A stretch of DNA of 14,638 nucleotides from DASRPD01 sp035646535 (GTDB lineage Bacteria > Actinomycetota > Acidimicrobiia > IMCC26256 > JANYLB01), in NCBI GenBank assembly GCA_035646535.1, contig DASRPD010000124.1:1-14638 (forward strand), written 5' to 3'. The position numbers and the translations under genes were made by a program. The first letter of the stretch is position 1. Every line of letters starts with the position of its first letter. Positions 6,154-13,800 of the stretch are shown here, one piece after another. The notes under the pieces were generated by a model. That model saw only the letters and a program-made list of their open reading frames with translations, was not told the DNA's origin and ran no database searches.

Positions 6154-7053
6154 ATGAGTGTTGCGATCGTCGTCGACAGCGCCGCGGCACTCCCCCCCGA
6201 GCTGGCGGCAGACCACGGGATCATCATCGTCCCGCTGCTCATGCGCGTCGGTGATCGCGAGTACGCCGACGGCGAGCTCCCACTCCGGGACCTCATGGAC
6301 GTGCCCCCCGAGACCGTCAGCACGTCGGGCGCCACACCCGCCGGGTTCGAGGCGGCGATCGGCGAGGCCGATGCAGCCGGCAACGGTATCGACGGCAACG
6401 GTACGGACGGCGTGCTCATCCTGACCCTCGCCGCCACGATGAGCGCCACCTACGAAGCGGCGCGCCTGGCCGCGGCCGACGTGACCACACCGACTCGGCC
6501 CGTGCGGGTGCTGGACACGGCGACGGCCGCGGGCGCGGAAGGCCTCGTCGCGATCCACGCCGCGAGGGCGGCACGGCGCGGACTCTCGCTCGACGCGGTC
6601 GAGGCCGCGGCCCGCGATGCGATCGCCTCGGTCCGGCTCGTCGCGACCGTCGACTCACTGGACCGGCTCGTCGCGAGCGGTCGCGTCTCGGGACTCGCGG
6701 CGCGGGCCGGCCGCCTCGTGAACGTGAACCCGCTGTTCGAGTTCCGCGGCGGTGAGGTGCGCTCGATCCGCCCGGCGTTCACCCGCGAGGCGGCACTCGA
6801 TCGGATCGTGGCCCGGTGGCGTCGTTCGCGCCCTGAAGACGCCGCGCTGCACGTCGTCGCGCTGCACGCCATCGACGAGGACGCCGCCGATCACCTCATG
6901 AAACGCGTGGTCGAGGAGGTCTCGCCCGCGACCGCGTTCATCGGCGCGTTCAGCAGTGTCATGGTCGCCAACACCGGTGGGGGCCTCGCCGGGCTCGCCT
7001 GGTGGTGGGAACCGACCGGTCAGGCCTCGGGTGCGAGCACCGGCACGCGCTGA
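6154..7053 (+). CDS. DegV family protein (FakB-type fatty-acid-binding protein)
   Basis: Soluble carrier of 299 residues that binds one fatty acid; in the characterised FakA/FakB system the bound fatty acid is phosphorylated by the DAK-domain kinase FakA and the acyl-phosphate goes to PlsY. Family motifs: VDSAAALP (7-14), TSGATP (57-62) where Thr and Ser line the carboxylate pocket, TLAATMSATY (91-100), LDTATAAGAEG (120-130), TVDSLDRLVASGRVSG (165-180) and LVNVNPLFEF (188-197). An insert GNGIDGNGTDG (76-86) is internally repetitive. The C-terminal HxGPG of most DegV proteins reads NTGGG (273-277), losing the usual His. I chose ATG at 6154 because GAGG (6142-6145) sits 8 bases upstream; an in-frame GTG at 6145 lacks such support. 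It is divergent from the PlsY-like gene, and its end overlaps the convergent hydrolase by 34 bases. No FakA gene is in the window. Confidence 0.9.
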   Translation: MSVAIVVDSAAALPPELAADHGIIIVPLLMRVGDREYADGELPLRDLMDVPPETVSTSGATPAGFEAAIGEADAAGNGIDGNGTDGVLILTLAATMSATYEAARLAAADVTTPTRPVRVLDTATAAGAEGLVAIHAARAARRGLSLDAVEAAARDAIASVRLVATVDSLDRLVASGRVSGLAARAGRLVNVNPLFEFRGGEVRSIRPAFTREAALDRIVARWRRSRPEDAALHVVALHAIDEDAADHLMKRVVEEVSPATAFIGAFSSVMVANTGGGLAGLAWWWEPTGQASGASTGTR

Positions 7054-7769
7054 AGGACCCACTCGACTGCGTCGAGGATGGGCACGACCGCGAGCGCGTC
7101 GAACGCGTGCCCCATGCCGGCAACGACCTCGACCCGGCGCGGCTCGGCGGTGGCCGAGTGGAGCTCCTGGGCAGCCTGCACAGGAATGAAGCGGTCGTCC
7201 GTACCGTGCACGACGGCCAGCGGCGCGACCGTCCGCGCGGCGAGCTCGACCGGCGGCTCGGGATTCGTCCACCGCGACGCCAACGCGACCTTCAGCCAAC
7301 GCGCACACACGGCACGCCCCGGCGGTGTCCGCGTGAGCAGCGCGGCGAGCACGCTCCGAAGGTTGCGCGGCAGCGCCCACCGGGCCGGACAGCTGACAAT
7401 CACCGTCCCGGCAACGTGCGGATCATCAGCCGCGTGGCGCAACACCGCGATGGCGCCCATCGACGCGCCGACGAGCAACACGCGGTCGCTGCGCAGGCGC
7501 GCGAGCGCGACCGCGGCGGCGACGTCGTGGCGTTCCCGATCCCCGAGCGTGCACAGGCCACCCGAGGCGCCGTGGCCGCGTGCGTCGTAGGTGACGACGT
7601 CGAAGCCGCGCTCGTACAGCGCCTCGGCGACGGCGACGACGGCGGGGTCATCCGAGCCGGCCATGAATCCGTGAGCCAGCACGATGGCTGCTCTCGGCTC
7701 CTCGGAGGTCAGCCAGCGCCGGGCGGCCAGGTCGACCGAGTCCGATGTGGTGAGGCGGCGCCGGGGCAC
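7020..7769 (-). CDS. Alpha/beta hydrolase (serine esterase/lysophospholipase-like)
   Basis: Probable cytoplasmic serine hydrolase of 249 residues with a complete alpha/beta-hydrolase fold pattern: oxyanion-hole HGF (33-35), YDARGHGASGG (61-71), nucleophile elbow GASMG with Ser103, acid Asp191 in HGTDD, and catalytic His221 in GMGHAF. No signal peptide or lipobox is seen. The pattern suits an acylglycerol or ester lipase, but the substrate is not identifiable. The start is GTG at 7769, only 7 bases after the upstream membrane-protein stop, with no Shine-Dalgarno sequence, so it is probably co-transcribed and reached by coupled translation. CATAGT, 6 bases before the GTG and including the preceding TAG stop, could also allow a leaderless internal transcript. 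The last 34 bases overlap the convergent DegV gene. Confidence 0.9.
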   Translation of the reverse strand: MPRRRLTTSDSVDLAARRWLTSEEPRAAIVLAHGFMAGSDDPAVVAVAEALYERGFDVVTYDARGHGASGGLCTLGDRERHDVAAAVALARLRSDRVLLVGASMGAIAVLRHAADDPHVAGTVIVSCPARWALPRNLRSVLAALLTRTPPGRAVCARWLKVALASRWTNPEPPVELAARTVAPLAVVHGTDDRFIPVQAAQELHSATAEPRRVEVVAGMGHAFDALAVVPILDAVEWVLQRVPVLAPEA

Positions 7770-7776
7770 GACGCGA

Positions 7777-8439
7777 CTATGCCGCGACGGCCGGCGCCGC
7801 GCCCAGTCGAGCCACCAACAACCCGTGTCGTCTCATCGTTGTGTGGAACCACCAGGCGGAGACCGCTATTCCGGTGCCGGTGAGGCCGAACGACACGAAG
7901 GGCTTGGCCAGCACGAAGGTTCCCACCGACTGGTTGAGCAGCAACCAGAGGGTGACGGTCGCATTGGTGAGGAACACCGCGGCCCACAGCAGCGAGATCC
8001 GCATGAAGAACTGCCGCACCCGGGGATGGCTGGTCATGGTCTCGGGCAGCGGGCAGAAGTCGTGCGCGAGTCGCTCGGTGAGGGGGCGACGAAGCGCGAA
8101 GGACACGAGGAAGGCGCCACCCACGAGTGCGGTGCCGAGCGTCGGCTGGAGGAAGTACATGAAGACGCTCTGGGTGAGGATCGCGAGCGTGACCCGAGCC
8201 GTGGCGGTGAGCGCGCCGAGCAGGAGCACACCGGGGACGCGCCGGTGCGTGACGAGCCGGACGGCGATCGCCCCGTAGGTCCAGGTCAACGTGGCGGCCA
8301 GGGCGCCCCAGACGCCGAGCAGCTCGAGCACCACGAGGAACAGGACGAGCGGCACGACCGTGCCTTCGAGGATCCTCGGGACGGCATGGCTCGCGATGGC
8401 CCGCAGCTTCGGAATCTCGAACGCCTCTCCATGGCCCAC
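7777..8439 (-). CDS. Six-helix membrane protein of unknown function (VC0807-like)
   Basis: Polytopic membrane protein of 220 residues with six likely transmembrane segments, near residues 24-42, 44-62, 70-88, 92-115, 147-170 and 176-199. The loop at about 116-146 is charged and carries a short Pro/His-containing stretch (RRPLTERLAHDFCPLP). I do not recognise a catalytic motif or transporter signature. Overall size and helix layout recall the VC0807 / intracellular septation-like membrane proteins of actinobacteria, but this is a weak resemblance by eye. The start is GTG at 8439, preceded 10 bases upstream by TAGCCT on the same strand. It is the first gene of a tight pair with the alpha/beta hydrolase (7-base gap), so the two may act together at the membrane. 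Confidence 0.75.
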   Translation of the reverse strand: MGHGEAFEIPKLRAIASHAVPRILEGTVVPLVLFLVVLELLGVWGALAATLTWTYGAIAVRLVTHRRVPGVLLLGALTATARVTLAILTQSVFMYFLQPTLGTALVGGAFLVSFALRRPLTERLAHDFCPLPETMTSHPRVRQFFMRISLLWAAVFLTNATVTLWLLLNQSVGTFVLAKPFVSFGLTGTGIAVSAWWFHTTMRRHGLLVARLGAAPAVAA

Positions 8440-8449
8440 AGCACGCCGG

Positions 8450-8455
8450 AGGCTA
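8450..8455 (-). promoter_or_regulatory. Candidate -10 box of the membrane protein-hydrolase pair
   Basis: TAGCCT on the minus strand (complement of 8450-8455) ends 10 bases before the GTG at 8439, which would give almost no leader. It matches the -10 box of the rhodanese-MoeB promoter exactly. No clear -35 is visible at the right distance. Confidence 0.4.
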
Positions 8456-8480
8456 ATGGGGCTTGCACGCGCGTTTCGGT

Positions 8481-8496
8481 CGGCTCAGGAGAGCCG
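8481..8496. terminator. Small hairpin downstream of pepA
   Basis: CGGCTC (8481-8486) pairs perfectly with GAGCCG (8491-8496) around a four-base loop AGGA. It lies between the pepA stop and the start of the membrane-protein gene, both on the minus strand, where a pepA transcript would be expected to end. The stem is only 6 bp and no T-run follows, so it is suggestive only. Confidence 0.35.
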
Positions 8497-8531
8497 CTCG
8501 GTCACACCCCGACAGGTTTCGGTCCGCCGCC

Positions 8532-8593
8532 GCGGCCTTCAGCGGCGCGGGGGCTTGCGGAAGCGGCCTTCAGCGGCGTGGGGGCTTGCGGAA
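8532..8593. repeat. 31-bp tandem duplication spanning the pepA stop codon
   Basis: Bases 8532-8562 and 8563-8593 are the same 31-base unit with one difference (C at 8548, T at 8579); GCGG at 8594-8597 begins a third partial copy. On the minus strand the gene-proximal unit encodes the last residues FRKPPRR and the TGA stop of pepA; the distal unit repeats those codons after the stop. Confidence 0.85.
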
Positions 8594-10057
8594 GCGGCTG
8601 GCGACCTCGATGAGGGTGCGGACACCGAACCCGGTGCCGCCCCTCACCAGCTCGCCGTCGTTCGCGTCGGCGCGGGCGGGCCCGGCGATGTCGACGTGCA
8701 CCCACGGTCGATCACCGACGAACTCCTGGAGGAACAGTCCGGCGGTGAGCGCGCCGCCGTAGCTGCCGCCGATGTTCTTGATGTCGGCGATCTCGGAGTC
8801 GATCTGCTTGCGGTACTGCTTCGGCAGCGGCAATGGCCACACCGGCTCACCGGCGCGTGCGGCCGCGTCGCGGACTTGGTCTCTCCACGCGTCGTGGTTG
8901 CCCATGAGCCCGGCGAACTTGTCGCCGAGCGCGACCACGCACGCCCCCGTGAGCGTCGCGGCGTCGACGATCGCGTCGGGCTCGGCTTCGGCGGCGAGCG
9001 ACAACGCGTCGGCGAGGATGAGGCGGCCCTCCGCGTCGGTGTTCAGCACCTCGACGGTCTTGCCGTTTCTGATCTTCAGGACGTCACCCGGGCGGATGGC
9101 GGTACCGCTCGGCATGTTCTCGACCATCGGGACGTAGGCGGTGACCTTGGTCTTCACGTCGAGCTCCGCGAGGGTGGACATGGCCGCGATGACCGCCGCG
9201 CCACCACCCATGTCGGTCTTCATCGTCTCCATGCCCTTGCCGGTCTTGAGTGAGAGACCACCCGAGTCGAAGATCACTCCCTTGCCGACGAGCGCGAGGG
9301 AGCCGCGCGCGCCCCGCGGCGCGTACGTCATCTTCACGAAGCGCGGCGGCTGGTGAGAACCCTGACCCACGCCGAGCACACCGCCCAGGCGCTCCGTTCG
9401 CATCTCGGCGACGCCGAGCACCTTCACGGTCACGCCGCGCCCGCGCAGCAGCTTCTTCGCCGCAGCGGCGAAGGCGGCCGGTGACTTCGCGGCGGCGGGC
9501 TCGTTCACCATGTCCCGCGCCCAGATGACCGCGCCGCCGACGGTCGCACCGCGCTCGAGCGCAGCCTGGAGCCGGGTGCCGCGCCCACCAATCGCCACCG
9601 AGGCCAGGCGCGACGGCTCGGCCTTCGACTTGTACTCGAGGAACTCATAGCCGCCGAGCAACACGCCCTCGACGAGCGCCTGCGCGGCAACGGACCGGTC
9701 GGTACCGTCGGCGAGCTCGTCCAGCAGGGTCGTCGCGACCGTCCTGACCTTGGTGGCGCGGCGCGCGAGGGTGGCCCCGGCACGTCGGATCGCGTCGGCG
9801 TCGAGCTCGTCGCGGGGGCCGACGCCAACCAGCAGCGCCGCACCGGCGCCGAGCTGTCCGAACGATGGAGTGGCGAGGGTCTCGCCCGGCTTGCCGTCGA
9901 AGCCGGCCTCGGCCATGAAGTCCGCGAGGCCGGCGATGGCCGCGTCGATCACGGCCGCTCCTGCGCCGAGGTCGCGGTCGACGAACACGGGGACGACGAC
10001 GAGATCGGCTTCGACGCGGTCGGCCGCGGCGCTCGTGAGGCTGAAGCTGGGGGTCAC
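8570..10057 (-). CDS. pepA: Leucyl aminopeptidase (M17 family, PepA)
   Basis: Two-metal cytosolic aminopeptidase of 495 residues that removes N-terminal residues, leucine preferred, from peptides; the family works as a hexamer. The C-terminal catalytic domain carries GKGVIFDSGG (258-267) with ligands Lys259 and Asp264, catalytic Lys271, Asp282 in KTDMGGG, and NTDAEGRL (339-346) with Asp341, Glu343 and Arg345, so all expected site residues are present. The N-terminal part (1-160) is the variable regulatory domain. The GTG start at 10057 follows a strong GGAGG with 4 bases between. It lies 93 bases downstream of the adenosyltransferase stop, and that gap holds 17-bp tandem repeats. In some bacteria PepA also binds DNA for recombination or pyrimidine control; nothing here indicates that role. 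Confidence 0.96.
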   Translation of the reverse strand: MTPSFSLTSAAADRVEADLVVVPVFVDRDLGAGAAVIDAAIAGLADFMAEAGFDGKPGETLATPSFGQLGAGAALLVGVGPRDELDADAIRRAGATLARRATKVRTVATTLLDELADGTDRSVAAQALVEGVLLGGYEFLEYKSKAEPSRLASVAIGGRGTRLQAALERGATVGGAVIWARDMVNEPAAAKSPAAFAAAAKKLLRGRGVTVKVLGVAEMRTERLGGVLGVGQGSHQPPRFVKMTYAPRGARGSLALVGKGVIFDSGGLSLKTGKGMETMKTDMGGGAAVIAAMSTLAELDVKTKVTAYVPMVENMPSGTAIRPGDVLKIRNGKTVEVLNTDAEGRLILADALSLAAEAEPDAIVDAATLTGACVVALGDKFAGLMGNHDAWRDQVRDAAARAGEPVWPLPLPKQYRKQIDSEIADIKNIGGSYGGALTAGLFLQEFVGDRPWVHVDIAGPARADANDGELVRGGTGFGVRTLIEVASRFRKPPRR

Positions 10058-10088
10058 AGATCCTCCGAAGGGTGGGGGGTGGTCAGTA

Positions 10089-10139
10089 GGTCCAGGTCGC
10101 CAGTCGGTCCAGGTCGTCAGGCGGTGCGGGTCGTCAGCC
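10089..10139. repeat. Three imperfect 17-bp tandem repeats upstream of pepA
   Basis: Three consecutive 17-base units (10089-10105, 10106-10122, 10123-10139) each read roughly GGTCCAGGTCGTCAGNC; units one and two differ at three positions and unit three carries a few more changes. Weaker partial units flank them (GTCAGTA before, GGCTGGGTCCATCA after). They fill most of the 93-base gap between the adenosyltransferase stop and the pepA start. No hairpin with a convincing stem is seen in them. Confidence 0.75.
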
Positions 10140-10150
10140 GGCTGGGTCCA

Positions 10151-10723
10151 TCAACTTCCCCGCGTGGTGGGATCGCGGTCGGCCCGCGCGGGGCGAAACG
10201 TTCCTTCCTGCCAGCGGGCGAGGGTGTAGACGAGGTCGGCCAGCCGGTTCAGGTAGGGCACGACCTGGCTGTCGGCCTCGAGCCAGCTTGCGGCGGTCGC
10301 GGTGACGGCTCTCCGCTCGGCCCGCCGCACGACCGTGCGCGCCAGGTCGAGCGCGGCGGCGACGCGCCCTTCGCCGGGGAGGACGAACTCCTGGGGCGGG
10401 TCGTAGCGGGCGGTCACGTCGTCGATGATCGGTTCCAAGGCACCGACCATCTCCACCGAGACGCGCTGGGCCGGGGCGAGACGGGCCCGCCGATCGGGCG
10501 CCGTCGCGAGCTCGGCGCCGACGACGAAGAGCTCGCGTTGCAGCCGGACGAGCAGCGCGTCGAGCTCACCACCGGGTTCGGCCTCCGCGCGGGCGAGGCC
10601 GAGCGCGGAGACGGACTCGTCGACGTCGCCGTAGGCCTCGGGCCCCGGCCCGTCCTTCGCGACGCGACCACCGTGGAACAGCCCGGTCGTCCCGTCATCA
10701 CCGGTGCGCGTGTACACCTTCAT
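10151..10723 (-). CDS. Cob(I)yrinic acid a,c-diamide / cob(I)alamin adenosyltransferase, PduO type
   Basis: Enzyme that transfers the 5'-deoxyadenosyl group of ATP to cob(I)alamin, making adenosylcobalamin; trimeric, cytoplasmic. The 190-residue protein has the PduO-type order: ATP-binding TRTGDDGTTGL (5-15), YGDVDESVSALG (31-42), ELFVVGAELA (64-73), LPGEGRVAAALDLARTVVRRAERR (115-138, with the Arg/Glu of the active-site helix) and YLNRLADLVYTLARW (157-171). I chose ATG at 10723 because MKVYTRTGDDG is the family N-terminus; the frame is open further up to 10783, but that extension is low in complexity and has no family match. TAGACT (complement of 10734-10739) lies 10 bases upstream of the ATG. 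It is divergent from metH, another cobalamin protein, and may be transcribed with pepA downstream. Confidence 0.93.
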   Translation of the reverse strand: MKVYTRTGDDGTTGLFHGGRVAKDGPGPEAYGDVDESVSALGLARAEAEPGGELDALLVRLQRELFVVGAELATAPDRRARLAPAQRVSVEMVGALEPIIDDVTARYDPPQEFVLPGEGRVAAALDLARTVVRRAERRAVTATAASWLEADSQVVPYLNRLADLVYTLARWQEGTFRPARADRDPTTRGS

Positions 10724-10827
10724 CGAGGCCCCGAGTCTACGACCACCGGCTCGTCCGCCACGTGGTCCCGCGGCGCCGATCAATGTGTGGTCGATACGGA
10801 CCCGCCCTCCACTACCCTCGGTCCCCG
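10724..10827. promoter_or_regulatory. Divergent control region between the adenosyltransferase and metH
   Basis: The 104-base gap holds TAGACT on the minus strand (10734-10739), 10 bases from the adenosyltransferase ATG, and TACCCT on the plus strand (10813-10818), 9 bases from the metH ATG. Neither gene has a Shine-Dalgarno sequence, so both messages probably have almost no leader. CGATCA (10777-10782) and TGGTCG (10788-10793) form an imperfect inverted repeat that could be an operator. The space is too short for a full cobalamin riboswitch and none of its boxes is visible. Confidence 0.45.
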
Positions 10828-13800
10828 ATGTCCGACTTCCTCGCCGCTCTCGCCGAGCGGGTGCTCGTCTTCGACGGAGCGTTCGGCACCTGGGTCCAGA
10901 ACCACGACCTGGGCCCCGACGACTTCGGCGGCGAGACCCTCGAAGGCTGCAACGAGCACCTCGTGCTCACGCGCCCCGACCTCATCGCCGATCTGCACTC
11001 CGAGTTCTTCTCGGTCGGCGTCGACGCGGTGGAGACGGCCACGTTCGGGTCCTTCCCGATCGTGCTGGCCGAGTACGACATCGCGGAGAAGACCGTCGAG
11101 ATGAACGAGGCCGCGGCCCGCATCGCCCGCGAGGTCGCCCACGGCTTCTCGACCCCCGAACGACCGCGCTTTGTGATCGGGTCGATGGGGCCGGGCACCA
11201 AGCTGCCGTCGCTCGGCCACATCCGGTTCGCCGAGCTGCGCGACGCGTACGTTCCCCAGGCCGAAGGCCTGCTGCGCGGCGGCGCCGACGTGCTCCTCGT
11301 CGAGACCGTCCAAGATCTCCTGCAAGCCAAGGCCGCGCTCGTCGCGTGCCGCCGGGCCATGGCGAGCACCGGCATCGAGGTGCCACTGGCGGTACAGGTC
11401 ACCATGGAGACCACGGGTCGCATGCTGATCGGATCCGAGATCGGCGCGGCGCTCACGGCGCTCGAGGCGATGCAACCCGACGTGATCGGACTGAACTGCG
11501 CCACGGGTCCGGCGGAGATGACCGAGCACCTCCGCTACCTGTCGCAACACGCGCGTCCATTCCTGAGCTGCCTGCCGAACGCGGGCCTCCCCTCGATCGT
11601 CGAGGGTCGCACCCACTACGACCTCACCCCCACCGAGCTCGCCGACGCGCACGAGCGCAACGTCACCGAGCTCGGCATCAACATCGTCGGTGGCTGCTGC
11701 GGCACGACACCCGAGCACCTCCGTGCGGTGGTCGAGCGGCTCGGCGAGGGCCGAGTCGCCGCGCCCCGCCAACCCGAGTTCGAACCCGGCTGTTCGTCGA
11801 TCTACAGCTCGGTGCCGTTCCATCAGGAGCTCGCGTACCTCGCAGTCGGCGAACGCACGAACGCCAACGGCTCGAAGCGGTTCCGCGAGGCGATGCTCGA
11901 AGCGGACTGGGACACCTGCGTGAAGATGGCGCGCGACCAGATCAAAGAAGGCGCGCACGTCCTCGACGTGTGCGTCGACTACGTCGGGCGCGACGGCACC
12001 GAGGACATGGACGAGATTGCGAGCCGCTTCGCAACCCAGGCCGCGTTGCCTCTGGTGTTCGACTCGACCGAACCGGAGGTGCTGGAGGCCGGCCTGCAAC
12101 GTTCGGGCGGCAAGGCCATCCTCAACTCTGCCAACCTGGAGGACGGCGAGGCCGAGGGATCACGGCTGGATCGCGTGTTCCGCCTGGCCCGCGAGTACGG
12201 CGCGGCGGTGATCTGCCTCGCGATCGACGAGGAGGGCCAGGCCCGCGACGCGGCGTGGAAGCTGCGGGTGTGCACGCGGATCTATGACCTCGCGGTGCAC
12301 CGCTACGGCATGGAGCCGTCGGACCTGATCTTCGATGCGCTCACCTTCCCGCTCGGCTCGGGTCAGGAGGACCTGCGCCGTGACGGCATCGAGACCATCG
12401 AGGCCATCCGGGCGATCAAGACCGAGCTGCCCGAGGCGTCGACGATCCTCGGTCTGTCGAACGTGAGCTTCGGGCTGAAACCGGCGCTGCGCCATGTGCT
12501 GAACAGCGTGTTCCTGGCTGAGTGCCGCCAGGCCGGCCTCGACAGCGCCATCGCCCATGCGGCGCGCATCATGCCGATGCACAAGATCGACGACCACGTC
12601 CGCGAGGTGACCCTCGACCTCATCTACGACCGCCGCCGTGACGGCTACGACCCGCTCACCGAGCTGCTCGAGCTGTTCGCCGACGTCGACGCCTCGGCCA
12701 TCGAGGAGGAGGACCGCTCCGGCTGGACGGTCGAGGAGCGTTTGTCGCACCGCATCATCGACGGTGACCGCGACGGTCTCGAAGCCGATCTGGACACCCA
12801 GCTCACGACCCGGCCGGCGCTGTCGATCGTGAACGAGGTGCTGCTCGAAGGCATGAAGGTCGTGGGTGACCTCTTCGGCCGCGGGGAGATGCAGCTCCCG
12901 TTCGTGCTCCAGAGCGCGGAGACGATGAAGGCCGCCGTCGCGTACCTGGAGCCGCACATGGACCGCGCCGAGGGCACCAGCAAAGGCGTGTTCGTGATCG
13001 GCACCGTCAAGGGTGACGTGCACGACATCGGCAAGAACCTCGTGGACATCATCCTCACGAACAACGGCTACGAGGTGCACAACATCGGCATCAAGGCGCC
13101 GCTGCAGACCTTCGTCGACAAGGCCAAGGAGGTGAACGCCGACGCGATCGGGATGAGCGGGCTGCTCGTGAAGAGCACCCTCATCATGCGCGAGAACCTC
13201 CAGGCCCTGAACGAGCTCGGCCTCGCCGAGACGCCGGTGATGCTCGGCGGTGCCGCGCTGACCCGCAACTACGTGGAACGGGACCTGCGGGAGATCTTCG
13301 ACGGTCGCCTGTTCTACGGCAAGGACGCCTTCGAGGGCCTGCACACCATGGAAAAGCTCATGGACGGCAAACGCGCCGGGACCCTCGCGCCCGAGTTCGG
13401 GCGCGAGCCCGGCGGACGAGACCTGCCGGCCCGTAGGTCACGGCGTGGTGACGCTGGCGACGATGTCGAGATCCCGGCTCGGTCCGATGTTGCGACCGAC
13501 GCGGTCGTCTTCACCCCGCCGTTCCTCGGCTCCCGCGTCGCCAAGGGCGTGTCGCTCGACGAGATCGTCGGCTACGTCAACGAGACCGCGTTGTTCCGCA
13601 ACCAGTGGCAGTTCCGGCCCGACAAGTCGATCGGTGAGACCGACACGGATTTCAAGGAGCGGCTCCGAGCGACACTGGCCGAGGAGCTGGGCAAGGCCAA
13701 GGCCGGCGACTGGCTCGTGCCGTCGGTCGTGTGGGGCTACTTCCCCGTCAACGCCGACGGCAACGAGCTCATCGTGTGGCGCGACGAGAATCGCCGCGAG

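Noticed and set aside
7684..8613. Plus-strand open frame of 309 codons across the hydrolase, membrane protein and pepA end
   Set aside because: It overlaps three genes on the other strand, is dominated by Glu, Arg, Gly and His, and has no domain pattern.
8532..10139. CRISPR array from the 31-bp and 17-bp repeats
   Set aside because: Units are directly adjacent with no spacers, only two or three copies each, and no cas genes are present.
10724..10783. N-terminal extension of the adenosyltransferase to 10783
   Set aside because: The 20 extra residues are Gly/Arg/Ala-rich, cross the probable TAGACT promoter, and family members begin at MKVYTRTGDDG.
10724..10827. Cobalamin riboswitch before metH or the adenosyltransferase
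   Set aside because: The gap is only 104 bases, both genes look nearly leaderless, and no B12-box-like conserved segment is visible.
10780..13344. Long open frames on the minus strand opposite metH (about 439 and 394 codons)
   Set aside because: They lie wholly within a confidently identified metH, show the biased composition of high-GC shadow frames (runs of Val, Leu, Arg, His) and match no family I recognise.
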